From IMG/VR virus record IMGVR_UViG_3300050132_000117, positions 1 through 24,841 of that record: a stretch of DNA of 24,841 bases, one strand, 5' to 3'. This DNA is from a virus. Positions 1 to 5,569 of the stretch are shown in pieces. The position numbers were made by a program, and so were the translations under genes. The notes under the pieces were generated by a model. That model did not search any database and was not told where the DNA came from. It saw only the letters and a list, made by a program, of their open reading frames with translations. Numbering within the stretch: the stretch's first letter is position 1; the number at the start of each line of letters is the position of its first letter.

Positions 1-29
1 AATGTTCCTTTCGTGAGTTGTTTAAATGA
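1..29 (+). CDS. 3' end of an upstream gene (partial)
   Basis: The reading frame that starts at base 3 is open to the window edge and ends in TGA at 27-29. It encodes only CSFRELFK here. The TGA overlaps the ATG of the next gene as ATGA (26-29), the same coupling used repeatedly in this phage. That overlap is the only reason to believe the frame is coding; eight codons cannot show a function. Confidence 0.35.
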
Positions 30-292
30 CGTACTTGATTTATGGCCTCGCTGGCATCGGCGCTTTGACTTGCATTGCAGGCGCGGGTATTTGTCTCATC
101 GGTTGGTATGAGAATTTATTCAACAAGATTGGCGACCTAGCTGACCCTCACCGCGCTGTCCTTGAGTTTTGGCTTGATCGCTGCAAGAAGCGCAAGGTAG
201 AGCACGATGCGTTAAACGCTTTGCTCGGGCCTAACTCTCCGCCCGATGACGGAACGGTGCGCGACGATTACAAGGGAATAGGTAAATCTTGA
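26..292 (+). CDS. small single-pass membrane protein, unknown function
   Basis: This 88-residue protein begins with a hydrophobic stretch (about residues 3-26, rich in G, A, L and I) that can be one transmembrane helix or an uncleaved signal anchor. A charged, probably cytoplasmic tail follows, with basic CKKRK at about 53-57 and an acidic end. I do not recognise the family. The start is chosen because the ATG overlaps the stop of an upstream frame, and the gene's TGA overlaps the TTG start of the next one. It is therefore an internal member of the early or middle plus-strand operon. Confidence 0.6.
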   Translation: MTYLIYGLAGIGALTCIAGAGICLIGWYENLFNKIGDLADPHRAVLEFWLDRCKKRKVEHDALNALLGPNSPPDDGTVRDDYKGIGKS

Positions 293-564
293 AACTGTCA
301 TACGTTGAGTTGGTCGCACGGGCGCAGAACTACGTTCGCAATGCTCCGCGATGGAAATCACAGAGCAACGAGGAGGCGGAGACGACCGCGTGTTTGCTTA
401 TCCGCGAGTTGTGTGCCGCTCTCGCCCAACAGGCGCAGCCCGAGAGGCCGACGCCTGGCGTATGTAATTGCACGCCGCGCATTGCGGCTGAACATGCTTC
501 ATGGTGCATGGCTCTGCGCATTTCTGGTTCTGCATTTCGCAGCAGTTTACACGACGACCGATAA
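289..564 (+). CDS. hypothetical protein with Cys-containing C-terminal half
   Basis: A 91-residue protein that would start at TTG (289-291), overlapping the previous TGA as TTGA. The N-terminal half looks helical. Then comes an LAQQAQP segment followed by CNC and a later HASWC, which might bind a metal. The LAQQAQP-to-PT stretch recurs in the product of 1194-1538, at DNA level as well (418-453 against 1359-1394). A longer frame on the same bases (305-787) overlaps the next gene extensively, so I prefer this one because of the coupled start and the shared motif. Function unknown. Confidence 0.5.
   Translation: MKLSYVELVARAQNYVRNAPRWKSQSNEEAETTACLLIRELCAALAQQAQPERPTPGVCNCTPRIAAEHASWCMALRISGSAFRSSLHDDR
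418..453 (+). repeat. copy 1 of a 36-base repeat shared by two early genes
   Basis: By eye, 29 of 36 bases match 1359-1394. The two copies are in the same reading frame and encode LAQQAQP followed by a Pro-Thr pair in each protein. This suggests duplication or recombination between the two small genes. Confidence 0.5.
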
Positions 565-581
565 CGAGGATTTGAAGACCT

Positions 582-878
582 ATGAAATTTCGCAAGAAGC
601 CCGTCGTGATCGACGCAATCCAATGGACCGGACGCGAGAGCGATATGCCGAAAGTGTTGGAGTTCTTCGGCGATCTATCGACGCTGCCCAACCCTCACGG
701 ATATGTAAACGCTGGCCTCGGCTATGTGCCGACGTCCGGCGTGCTCGACATTCCGACGCTCGAAGGCATCATGGAGTGCTCGCCTAGCGATATGATTATC
801 AAAGGCGTGAAGGGCGAGTTCTATCCGTGCAAGTTCGAGATTTTCGAACTAACCTATGATCGAGTCGAAGATGACTGA
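582..878 (+). CDS. conserved small phage protein (MKFRKKPVVIDA type)
   Basis: This 98-residue protein opens with MKFRKKPVVIDAIQW and later has a TLEG, an IIKGVKGEFYPCK segment and FELTY. I recognise these as the signature of a small protein common in temperate and virulent phages of many hosts. Its biochemical role is unknown to me. The length matches the usual size of about 90-110 residues, so it looks complete. Its end overlaps the next gene by 8 bases, in line with translation from one polycistronic message. Confidence 0.75.
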   Translation: MKFRKKPVVIDAIQWTGRESDMPKVLEFFGDLSTLPNPHGYVNAGLGYVPTSGVLDIPTLEGIMECSPSDMIIKGVKGEFYPCKFEIFELTYDRVEDD

Positions 879-1197
879 GCAACGGAAAACAGTATTGACG
901 GCTAAATTCAAAATTGGAGACCACGTATCGCGTCCTGGGTTCAAAGCAATAGGAATCGTTTACGAAACGGCCTTTGCGGACGTACCGGACTATCATGTGT
1001 CATGGGGGCCTGGGGCGTCGTCGTGGCTTGACGAGAGTGAACTTATGCTCGTTGATCGCGCCGTCTATATGAAGCCCGACGAAGCGGCGCTTCTAGACGA
1101 CTCCCTGGCTGCCGTACTACGTGGAGAACATAAGAGCTTCCATCGGTTGCCTCTAGCCGAAATGCGCGACCGACTTGAAAGTGTTCGTTCCCGGTGA
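871..1197 (+). CDS. hypothetical protein, SH3-like fold possible
   Basis: I choose the ATG at 871 (108 residues), because the ATG at 856 would give a 23-base overlap with the previous gene instead of 8. The N-terminal half has the pattern KFKIGDHVSRPG, GIV, and a later DYHVSWGP and SSWLDESEL. This recalls small SH3-like or KOW-like domains in phage proteins (a GD-V start, then an I-valued strand, then an end in -E-L). The C-terminal half is charged and helical. It ends in GTGA, shared with the next start. The fold is an inference from spacing only and the role is unknown. Confidence 0.55.
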   Translation: MTEQRKTVLTAKFKIGDHVSRPGFKAIGIVYETAFADVPDYHVSWGPGASSWLDESELMLVDRAVYMKPDEAALLDDSLAAVLRGEHKSFHRLPLAEMRDRLESVRSR

Positions 1198-1538
1198 ACG
1201 AGCAACAGAAAGAACGATTTGAGGATAAAGCCGCGCGCGATAAAGTCGAGAGCGCAATTGAAGCCATAGTGATGAAGTACACGAATGGGCGAGGCGAACT
1301 ACTTGCGTCGGAAGGTCAGATCGCGTACTCGATTGCGGAGGCATTACCGGAATTAGTTGCGCTCGCTCAACAGGCGCAACCTAGGATGCCGACGAGCGAG
1401 ATGATTGCGCGCTCACATTGGGATTACTGCTCGGACCCGCAACCGCAAACTTGTTGCGCGCCGCCCGGCGGATGCGTGTGCTGGTGCCACAAGGTCGATA
1501 ACCAAGAAATAACGCAAATTATGAGAGACGTTCGCTAA
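1194..1538 (+). CDS. hypothetical protein with Cys-rich putative zinc site
   Basis: A 114-residue protein starting at GTG (1194) inside a GTGA overlap. It has a helical, charged N-terminus, then LAQQAQP (shared with the product of 289-564). A dense Cys/His stretch follows: WDYC, QTCCAPPGGCVCWCHK at about residues 77-99. Five closely spaced cysteines plus His suggest metal binding. The stop overlaps the ATG of the methylase as TAATG. The family is not recognised. Its paralogue-like relation to 289-564 is seen directly in the sequence. Confidence 0.6.
   Translation: MNEQQKERFEDKAARDKVESAIEAIVMKYTNGRGELLASEGQIAYSIAEALPELVALAQQAQPRMPTSEMIARSHWDYCSDPQPQTCCAPPGGCVCWCHKVDNQEITQIMRDVR
1359..1394 (+). 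repeat. copy 2 of a 36-base repeat shared by two early genes
   Basis: This is the partner of 418-453, in the same frame, encoding the LAQQAQP segment of the second Cys-containing small protein. Differences are scattered, so the duplication is not very recent. Confidence 0.5.
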
Positions 1539-2026
1539 TGGCTCTACATGAGCAAAGCGTCGGAGCGACCGACGAATGGTATACGCCCCGGAGGGTATTC
1601 GATGCGTTGGGCTGCACGTTCGACCTGGACGTGTGCGCTGCAAAGCACGGCGACAAAATCCCCGCGCGTCAGCACTTTCCCGACAGTAGCCTCATCCGTT
1701 GCTGGAAAGGCTTCGTTTGGATGAACCCGCCATTCGGCGGACGCAACGGCATTGTGCCTTGGCTTGAGAAATTCTTCAAGCATAACAACGGCATCGCGCT
1801 TGTGCCTGACCGCACATCGGCCCCGTGGTTTCAAACCTTCGCGCCGCGCGCTCACCTGTTGCTATTCGTTTCGCCAAAGCTTCAATTCATCGACGCGGAC
1901 GGCAACCCCGGAAAGTCGCCAGCACAAGGGACGTGCTTGATGGCTCTCGGATCTCAAGGCCAAACCGCGCTCCGACGTGCCGCCAGAAACGGCCTCGGGT
2001 TCATAGCAATCCCACATGAGGCGTAA
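1538..2026 (+). CDS. phage DNA N6-adenine methyltransferase (Dam-type)
   Basis: This 162-residue protein matches the small phage N-6-adenine methyltransferase family (Dam, PF05869). The conserved opening TDEWYTP (residues 11-17) is followed by FDLDVCAA (28-35) and the catalytic motif IV NPPF at 63-66, then the C-terminal LLLFVSPKLQF. It would transfer a methyl group from S-adenosylmethionine to adenine N6 in phage DNA, usually as protection against host restriction or to mark DNA. The recognition site cannot be read from the sequence. No restriction endonuclease is adjacent, so it is an orphan enzyme. The start is coupled to the previous gene by TAATG. Length is typical of the family. Confidence 0.88.
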   Translation: MALHEQSVGATDEWYTPRRVFDALGCTFDLDVCAAKHGDKIPARQHFPDSSLIRCWKGFVWMNPPFGGRNGIVPWLEKFFKHNNGIALVPDRTSAPWFQTFAPRAHLLLFVSPKLQFIDADGNPGKSPAQGTCLMALGSQGQTALRRAARNGLGFIAIPHEA

Positions 2027-2028
2027 CC

Positions 2029-2166
2029 ATGGCCTCTGATGAAATGTGTATGAACTGCGGCCACGATTGGCGCGAGCATCCAGCCTACCCTCACCCCGGA
2101 GAGCATTGTGATGCCGAAGGATGCGAGTGCACTACACCGCGCGAGTTCATCATGCCAGATGAATAA
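2029..2166 (+). CDS. 45-residue Cys-rich zinc-ribbon-like protein
   Basis: ATG at 2029 lies two bases after the methylase stop, and the frame runs 45 codons to TAA at 2164-2166. The protein carries CMNCGHDW near its start, then HCDAEGC and CEC, for six cysteines and several histidines in 45 residues. A C-x2-C knuckle with later Cys/His ligands suggests one zinc-bound mini-domain. Such tiny proteins are common in phage early regions, but no specific function can be given. It is the last gene before the bidirectional hairpin. Confidence 0.55.
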   Translation: MASDEMCMNCGHDWREHPAYPHPGEHCDAEGCECTTPREFIMPDE

Positions 2167-2200
2167 TATCCTCAAATTGCTGTTGCTCGTCATCCAATAA

Positions 2201-2228
2201 AAAGAGCCTCGCTTTCGCGGGGCCCTTT
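2201..2228. terminator. hairpin between converging operons, probable two-way terminator
   Basis: Arms 2201-2212 and 2217-2228 pair through 11 of 12 positions (one A-C mismatch, one G-U pair) around a TTTC loop. Read on the minus strand the hairpin runs into a T tract (complement of 2199-2203). On the plus strand the 3' arm ends in TTT. It sits exactly between the last plus-strand gene and the last minus-strand gene, where a shared terminator is expected. Confidence 0.7.
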
Positions 2229-2249
2229 CATTCCACGGCGGTGGGTAGA

Positions 2250-2564
2250 TTACTGAGCGGGCGTTTCCGGTGCCGCTTCGACCGGCGCTGCGGGGATCTT
2301 CGCCTTGATATCGGCGTCCGCGGCATCGACTGAGGTCTTGAGCGCTTGCAGCTTCGTGATCGCGTTGGCGACAGCGGGATCGCTGGTCGCGACCGGCGAG
2401 CTTTGAAGCAGCGTTGCAATGTCTGCCGCTTCGGTGCTGACCGATGTGGTGAGGTCAGAGACAGCGGTGGCTAAATCTTGATCCTGTGACATGATGATCC
2501 GGGTGTTCCTCTCGATACGTGCAAGGGTGGCGGGTACGTTGAGCCAGGCTAACAGTCCGCGCAT
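2250..2564 (-). CDS. small helical protein, unknown function
   Basis: A 104-residue protein if started at the ATG at 2564, which has a good ribosome site (AAGGTGAG, ending four bases upstream). An internal ATG (2492, MSQDQD) would give 80 residues but lacks a well-placed site. The N-terminal segment RGLLAWLNVPATLARIERN looks like an amphipathic helix. The middle is a probable coiled coil rich in A, D, T and S, and the end is Pro/Ala-rich. The gene lies beyond one minus-strand terminator (2593-2616) and before another (2201-2228), so it is read by partial read-through or its own weak promoter. Family not recognised. Confidence 0.6.
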   Translation of the reverse strand: MRGLLAWLNVPATLARIERNTRIIMSQDQDLATAVSDLTTSVSTEAADIATLLQSSPVATSDPAVANAITKLQALKTSVDAADADIKAKIPAAPVEAAPETPAQ

Positions 2565-2592
2565 GCGCTCACCTTACCCCACAAAAGCCGAA

Positions 2593-2616
2593 AGCCCCGC
2601 TGTCTCCAGCGAGGCT
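2593..2616 (-). terminator. intrinsic terminator after the lysis genes
   Basis: On the minus strand a ten-base stem (arms 2607-2616 and 2593-2602, one G-U pair) closes a GAGA tetraloop and is followed by TTCGGCTTTTG. GNRA-type loops and a U tract are typical of intrinsic terminators. It falls between the stop at 2639 and the ribosome site of the next gene. Confidence 0.72.
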
Positions 2617-2638
2617 CCCTTGCACGGCCCCGTTTGAT

Positions 2639-2944
2639 TTACGCGCCGAGGATGGACTTCAGTTCGTTCTCGATGCCCTTGGTCGCGAGCATCGCGATCG
2701 CTGCCGGCGGGAGCGACGAGACGAGCGTGTTGATCTCGCCTTCGGCGCTGCCCTTGAGCGCGTTCATCACGCCGCCCAGGAGGCCGCCGGCCTTGGCGTT
2801 GTCGATGATGGAGTCGATGACTTTCACGCCCTGCGCCTCGGCGTTGGCGATGAAGGTGGTCACGCCGGTCTGCACCTGCGGCGATTCGAGGAACGTGTCG
2901 ACGGCGGCTTCGACTTGCTGTTTTTCGGCGGGAGTGAGCGTCAT
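2639..2944 (-). CDS. hypothetical protein at the end of the lysis operon
   Basis: A 101-residue protein starting at the ATG in an ATGA overlap with the upstream gene (2941-2944). A longer frame exists upstream but would run through two other genes, so the coupled start is preferred. The sequence is helical and acidic at the start (TLTPAEKQQVEAAVD) with a Gly-rich centre (AGGLLGGVMNAL, about residues 52-63) and a hydrophobic SLPPAAIAMLA near the end. It resembles no family I know. By position it may be an accessory lysis or virion-release protein, but nothing in the sequence proves that. Confidence 0.6.
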   Translation of the reverse strand: MTLTPAEKQQVEAAVDTFLESPQVQTGVTTFIANAEAQGVKVIDSIIDNAKAGGLLGGVMNALKGSAEGEINTLVSSLPPAAIAMLATKGIENELKSILGA

Positions 2945-3099
2945 TCGTGTTTTTCCGTTTCTGCCGTCTCCGGCGGTTCGACCGCTGACGCGATCTCGAT
3001 CGGCTGTTCGGCTTCTGCGGCTTGCTCGCCCGCGACCGCTGCGACGGCGGCAGCTCCACCGAAGCGCGCTTGGAGGATCGGGTTGACGTTGTTGGTCAT
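2941..3099 (-). CDS. 52-residue Ala/Glu-rich hypothetical protein
   Basis: This tiny frame starts at ATG 3099, overlapping the stop of the two-TM gene as ATGA, and ends in ATGA with the next gene. Both ends are coupled, which is the main support for it. The product has MTNNVNPILQARFGG at its start, then an Ala-rich helix (AAAVAAVAGEQAAEA) and an acidic tail. No domain is recognisable. It could be a small soluble partner of the holin-like protein encoded just upstream, but that is only positional. Confidence 0.5.
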   Translation of the reverse strand: MTNNVNPILQARFGGAAAVAAVAGEQAAEAEQPIEIASAVEPPETAETEKHE

Positions 3100-3389
3100 G
3101 GTGAGCCTTTCGCGTAGACGGGAGCGGCAGCGGGTTCCGGGGATGGCGTGGAGGTCGTCTTGATATCGACCGTCGAGCCGGTGTTCCGATCGAAAACCTG
3201 CACGGTGTTCGTTGCCGTGGGATTCGCCCACGTCCGCACAAAGCCCGCGACGGAGATCACCGCACCCATGCCTGCGGCGTAGAGCACGGCGTGCTTCGGG
3301 TCGATGACCGCCGCCAGCGCCGTGACGCCCGCTAGGCCGCCGCCGGCAACGAACCCGGCGAGCGCGGCGATATCGACCGGAGCCTTCAA
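3096..3389 (-). CDS. holin-like membrane protein, two transmembrane helices
   Basis: A 97-residue protein with two hydrophobic helices, about residues 7-29 (Gly/Ala-rich, ending AAVI) and 34-54 (AVLYAAGMGAVISVAGFV). They are separated by a short DPKH turn and followed by a polar Thr/Pro-rich tail. Size, two helices and location, with start overlapping the endolysin stop by four bases (ATGA), fit a holin that times membrane permeabilisation and lets the endolysin reach the wall. Holins share little sequence, so this rests on topology and context. An XhlA-like gene two positions upstream is a second candidate. Confidence 0.6.
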   Translation of the reverse strand: MKAPVDIAALAGFVAGGGLAGVTALAAVIDPKHAVLYAAGMGAVISVAGFVRTWANPTATNTVQVFDRNTGSTVDIKTTSTPSPEPAAAPVYAKGSP

Positions 3390-3829
3390 TGCGTGTTCCA
3401 GAGCGCGTATTCGGCCGCGCGGCGCCGCACTAGGCCTTCGAGTACCTCACCGTTGCCACCGTGCACGTAGAGGCACAGATGGTTCTCCCACGCATCGGCA
3501 CCCTGGTGCTGGTTGATGAGCGCCAGCGCAGGCGACGATCCTAGCGCGCCAGTGTTGAACTCGAAGCTCACCAGGGCCGAGAACTGGTTCGGCGTCAGCG
3601 TGATCTGGATGAGGCTGGCAACGCGCTTTTCGGCGGTCACGCAGTCCTTGGCGAGCAGCACCTGGGCGTACTCTTTGGTGATCGTCAGCCCTTTGTGCAC
3701 GTCGGGTCCGGTATGGCCGTAGCCGATCGTCCACGGATCACCGCCGGTGCCGGGATCTGGATACGCCGTGAGCGAGAGCCCTTCGAACGATTCAATGAGC
3801 GCGAGTCCTGCCGCGTTGATGACCGGCAC
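3386..3829 (-). CDS. endolysin, GH24 (T4-type) lysozyme
   Basis: A 147-residue muramidase cutting N-acetylmuramic acid to N-acetylglucosamine bonds of peptidoglycan. The T4-lysozyme triad is visible: Glu16 in FEG, Asp25 in YPDPG, Thr34 in WTIGYGH. The spacing Glu to Asp (9) equals that of T4 lysozyme. LVSFEFNTGAL (about 87-97) is the second family hallmark. No signal peptide, SAR anchor or wall-binding domain is seen, so it should need a holin. The start is GTG, directly preceded by an in-frame TAG, so no longer version is possible. The stop overlaps the holin-like gene by ATGA. Confidence 0.9.
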   Translation of the reverse strand: MPVINAAGLALIESFEGLSLTAYPDPGTGGDPWTIGYGHTGPDVHKGLTITKEYAQVLLAKDCVTAEKRVASLIQITLTPNQFSALVSFEFNTGALGSSPALALINQHQGADAWENHLCLYVHGGNGEVLEGLVRRRAAEYALWNTH

Positions 3830-3852
3830 CTACTTGGGCCCGTTGACGAAAT

Positions 3853-4116
3853 TCACGGCCCGAACCCGTGGGGATGGGTGTAGACCTGCCAGAGAATGAA
3901 CCCGAGCGCGCCCACCAGCGTGGTGATAAGCGTGGCTGTAACGGCCCGCAAAATCGCCGCTTGCAGATCAGCCGACTTGTCGAGCATCGTCCGCACTTCT
4001 CGCATATCGGTCTTGATTTGCATGTGATCTGCCTTCATCACCGCCAAATCGACCTCCACTCGCTGAAGGCGCCCGTCCATATCGCGCCGGTCCCAAGTTC
4101 CCGCATCTTGGCTCAT
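3853..4116 (-). CDS. XhlA-like coiled-coil membrane protein, possible lysis helper
   Basis: An 87-residue protein with a charged heptad region at about residues 14-50 (RLQRVEVDLAVMKADH, then TDMREVRTMLDKSADL). One C-terminal transmembrane helix follows (about 57-78, ATLITTLVGALGFILW) and a short tail. This layout matches the XhlA/haemolysin family (PF10779), which assists holin and endolysin in several phages. It lies 23 bases upstream of the endolysin and transcribes with it. No strong ribosome site precedes the ATG at 4116. It could instead be a spanin-like or anti-holin protein. Confidence 0.6.
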   Translation of the reverse strand: MSQDAGTWDRRDMDGRLQRVEVDLAVMKADHMQIKTDMREVRTMLDKSADLQAAILRAVTATLITTLVGALGFILWQVYTHPHGFGP

Positions 4117-4163
4117 GGATTGCAGGTGTTCGGCACGTTAGGAATCGGTCCCGCAACGATGGG

Positions 4164-4192
4164 TTGACTCTGCCGCAGATTGGGTCTAAAAT
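4164..4192 (+). promoter_or_regulatory. sigma70-type promoter of the lipoprotein cassette
   Basis: TTGACT at 4164-4169 and TAAAAT at 4187-4192 are separated by exactly 17 bases and match the consensus -35 and -10 at five of six positions each. Transcription would be expected to begin near 4198-4200, which is the ATG of the first cassette gene, so the mRNA may be leaderless. It is the best promoter I can see in the window. Confidence 0.72.
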
Positions 4193-4198
4193 GCGGCA
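4171..4198. promoter_or_regulatory. inverted repeat, likely operator of the ribbon-helix-helix protein
   Basis: TGCCGCA (4171-4177) and TGCGGCA (4192-4198) form a perfect inverted repeat. Half-site centres are 21 bases apart, two turns of DNA, so both face the same side. The arms flank the -10 element and would occlude it if bound. The adjacent gene encodes an Arc-like protein of a family that commonly binds such sites and represses its own promoter. Confidence 0.6.
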
Positions 4199-4323
4199 TG
4201 GAAGAAATCCGTATCCGGGTCGAAGCGCCCTTGAAAAAAGCCCTCCAAGACGCCGCTGACAAGAATGAACGCTCGCTCAACGGCGAGATCGTCGTTCGCC
4301 TCAAGGCGTCGGTGAAGAAGTGA
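4198..4323 (+). CDS. Arc-like ribbon-helix-helix DNA-binding protein
   Basis: A 41-residue protein. Its first strand, EIRIRVEAPLKKALQDAA, followed by KNERSLNGEIVVRL, is the textbook Arc/MetJ pattern. The strand carries alternating base-contacting residues (R5, R7), helix A follows, then the RSLNxEI turn and helix B. It would dimerise and bind the major groove. The ATG sits five bases after the -10 element, so it may be read from a leaderless mRNA. The stop overlaps the next start as GTGA. Context (first gene, operator-like repeat at its promoter) points to autoregulation of the cassette. Family assignment is firm; the regulatory target is inferred. Confidence 0.82.
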   Translation: MEEIRIRVEAPLKKALQDAADKNERSLNGEIVVRLKASVKK

Positions 4324-4544
4324 CCGCACCCATTGACGCACTCGCGTTCGCCAAAGAGCGCCAGGCCAAACTCGAAGCCGAACATACGGCGCTGCAAACG
4401 CAGTACGCACGCAGCCAGCAATTCCTCAACGAACTCGGCGGCAAAATCGCGCTCGTCCAGGGCCGCATCGCCGAGAACGCAGACACCCTCAAAGCACTCG
4501 AACCTGTGGCCGCAGAGCCACCGAAAGAAGAACCCCCGCAATGA
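4320..4544 (+). CDS. small coiled-coil protein of the lipoprotein cassette
   Basis: A 74-residue protein from GTG at 4320, coupled to the repressor gene by GTGA and to the lipoprotein gene by ATGA. Residues about 8-60 form a continuous, charged helix with heptad spacing of L, A and I (KERQAKLEAEHTALQTQY, then LNELGGKIALVQGRI), a likely coiled coil. The tail is Pro/Glu-rich. No transmembrane segment or signal is present, so it should be cytoplasmic. No function is known to me. Its coupling between regulator and lipoprotein suggests it works with one of them. Confidence 0.65.
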   Translation: MTAPIDALAFAKERQAKLEAEHTALQTQYARSQQFLNELGGKIALVQGRIAENADTLKALEPVAAEPPKEEPPQ

Positions 4545-5569
4545 AATGCCTCCGAACCCTCCCGCTCCTCGCCATGATCGCGCTTGCCGCGTGTGGTGGT
4601 GGCGGTTCAGCAAGTCCAACCCCGCTCCCCGTTATAACGCCAGCACCCACATCATCGCCAACCGCGAAAGCCTCGGCTGCGCCGACCGCTACACCGAACC
4701 CAACACCCACAGCGACTGCTATAGCGACCGCTACAGCAGTCCCACTCGCGCTACATGTCATGGGCGGGGCACCGCTGACTGCGACTGCTGCGCAACTTTC
4801 GACGGCGCGCGCGCGCTCTCGCACGCAGGCACGCATCCTCGCGCAAGGCACGGAGAACGGTCTCCCGATCCTGGTTGAGTCATCCGGTATGGTCGCATCC
4901 TGGGCCGGCGACCAAGCTGTCTGGGTAATGAACGCGCAGACCCAGCAAGACATTCCCGAAACGAGCGGCACGATTACGCCTTCTGGCAATCTGCCGATTT
5001 CGAATCCGGCCTTCGCGCCGCTGTCTTGCATTGGGTCCGTATCGGCCGTTTGTATCGCGCATCCGCTCGGCTGGGAATTTGGTACGTCATCTGCCAACGG
5101 CAAGCCGGTTGGAAAACAGACGATCACCGTCGCGTTCGCCGACGGCACAATAAGTTCGTCACACGCGTACATCTACGACGGCTGGACGATTGCATGCAAT
5201 GCCGGGTTTGCCTACGTCGGCGGCGTGCCAGTCGCGCAAGCGACGAAGGCCACAAGCGACGTGTACGCTGACTGCACGAATAACAATCTCGTCTTCCCGA
5301 TGGGAGCCGTGCTCTATAGCCAGCCCGTACAAGACCAATTCGGTCTGACCCAAACGATCATGCCGACGATCACTGCCGCGATTGCCTTTGTGGTATCGAA
5401 TGTAAATTATCCGATGCCGAGCACGATTGGTGGCCAGGTCTACGGAATCGCCACCCGCGACGGTGGCTTCGCCAAGATCTATCTGACTGCCGGCGCGGGC
5501 CAAGGTTTGCTGTCGTCCGCGAGCGGGATGTCGCTGCACGCGAACGTGGACGGGACGTATCCGTTCTAG
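4541..5569 (+). CDS. phage-encoded lipoprotein (moron candidate)
   Basis: A 342-residue protein with a classic lipoprotein signal: basic start, hydrophobic core, lipobox LAAC with Cys18 as the lipidated residue, then GGGGS. Gly rather than Asp at +2 fits outer-membrane sorting in a diderm. Residues about 24-69 are a Thr/Pro/Ala/Ser-rich linker of low complexity. The remaining 270 residues look like a secreted beta-rich globular domain with a few Cys, not assignable by me. Cell-surface lipoproteins carried by phages often block superinfection or alter host traits, so that is a reasonable guess. It faces against the late genes, and its TAG overlaps the fibre gene's stop. Confidence 0.75.
   Translation: MKCLRTLPLLAMIALAACGGGGSASPTPLPVITPAPTSSPTAKASAAPTATPNPTPTATAIATATAVPLALHVMGGAPLTATAAQLSTARARSRTQARILAQGTENGLPILVESSGMVASWAGDQAVWVMNAQTQQDIPETSGTITPSGNLPISNPAFAPLSCIGSVSAVCIAHPLGWEFGTSSANGKPVGKQTITVAFADGTISSSHAYIYDGWTIACNAGFAYVGGVPVAQATKATSDVYADCTNNNLVFPMGAVLYSQPVQDQFGLTQTIMPTITAAIAFVVSNVNYPMPSTIGGQVYGIATRDGGFAKIYLTAGAGQGLLSSASGMSLHANVDGTYPF

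Noticed and set aside
2639-3241. A 200-residue version of the gene ending at 2639
   Set aside because: The upstream half would run through two other coupled genes; the ATGA start at 2944 fits the operon pattern.
4489-5172. A 227-residue minus-strand frame opposite the lipoprotein
   Set aside because: The plus-strand frame has a perfect lipobox signal and coupled start. The opposite frame is a Val/Gly/Ala-rich shadow of the Thr/Pro linker.
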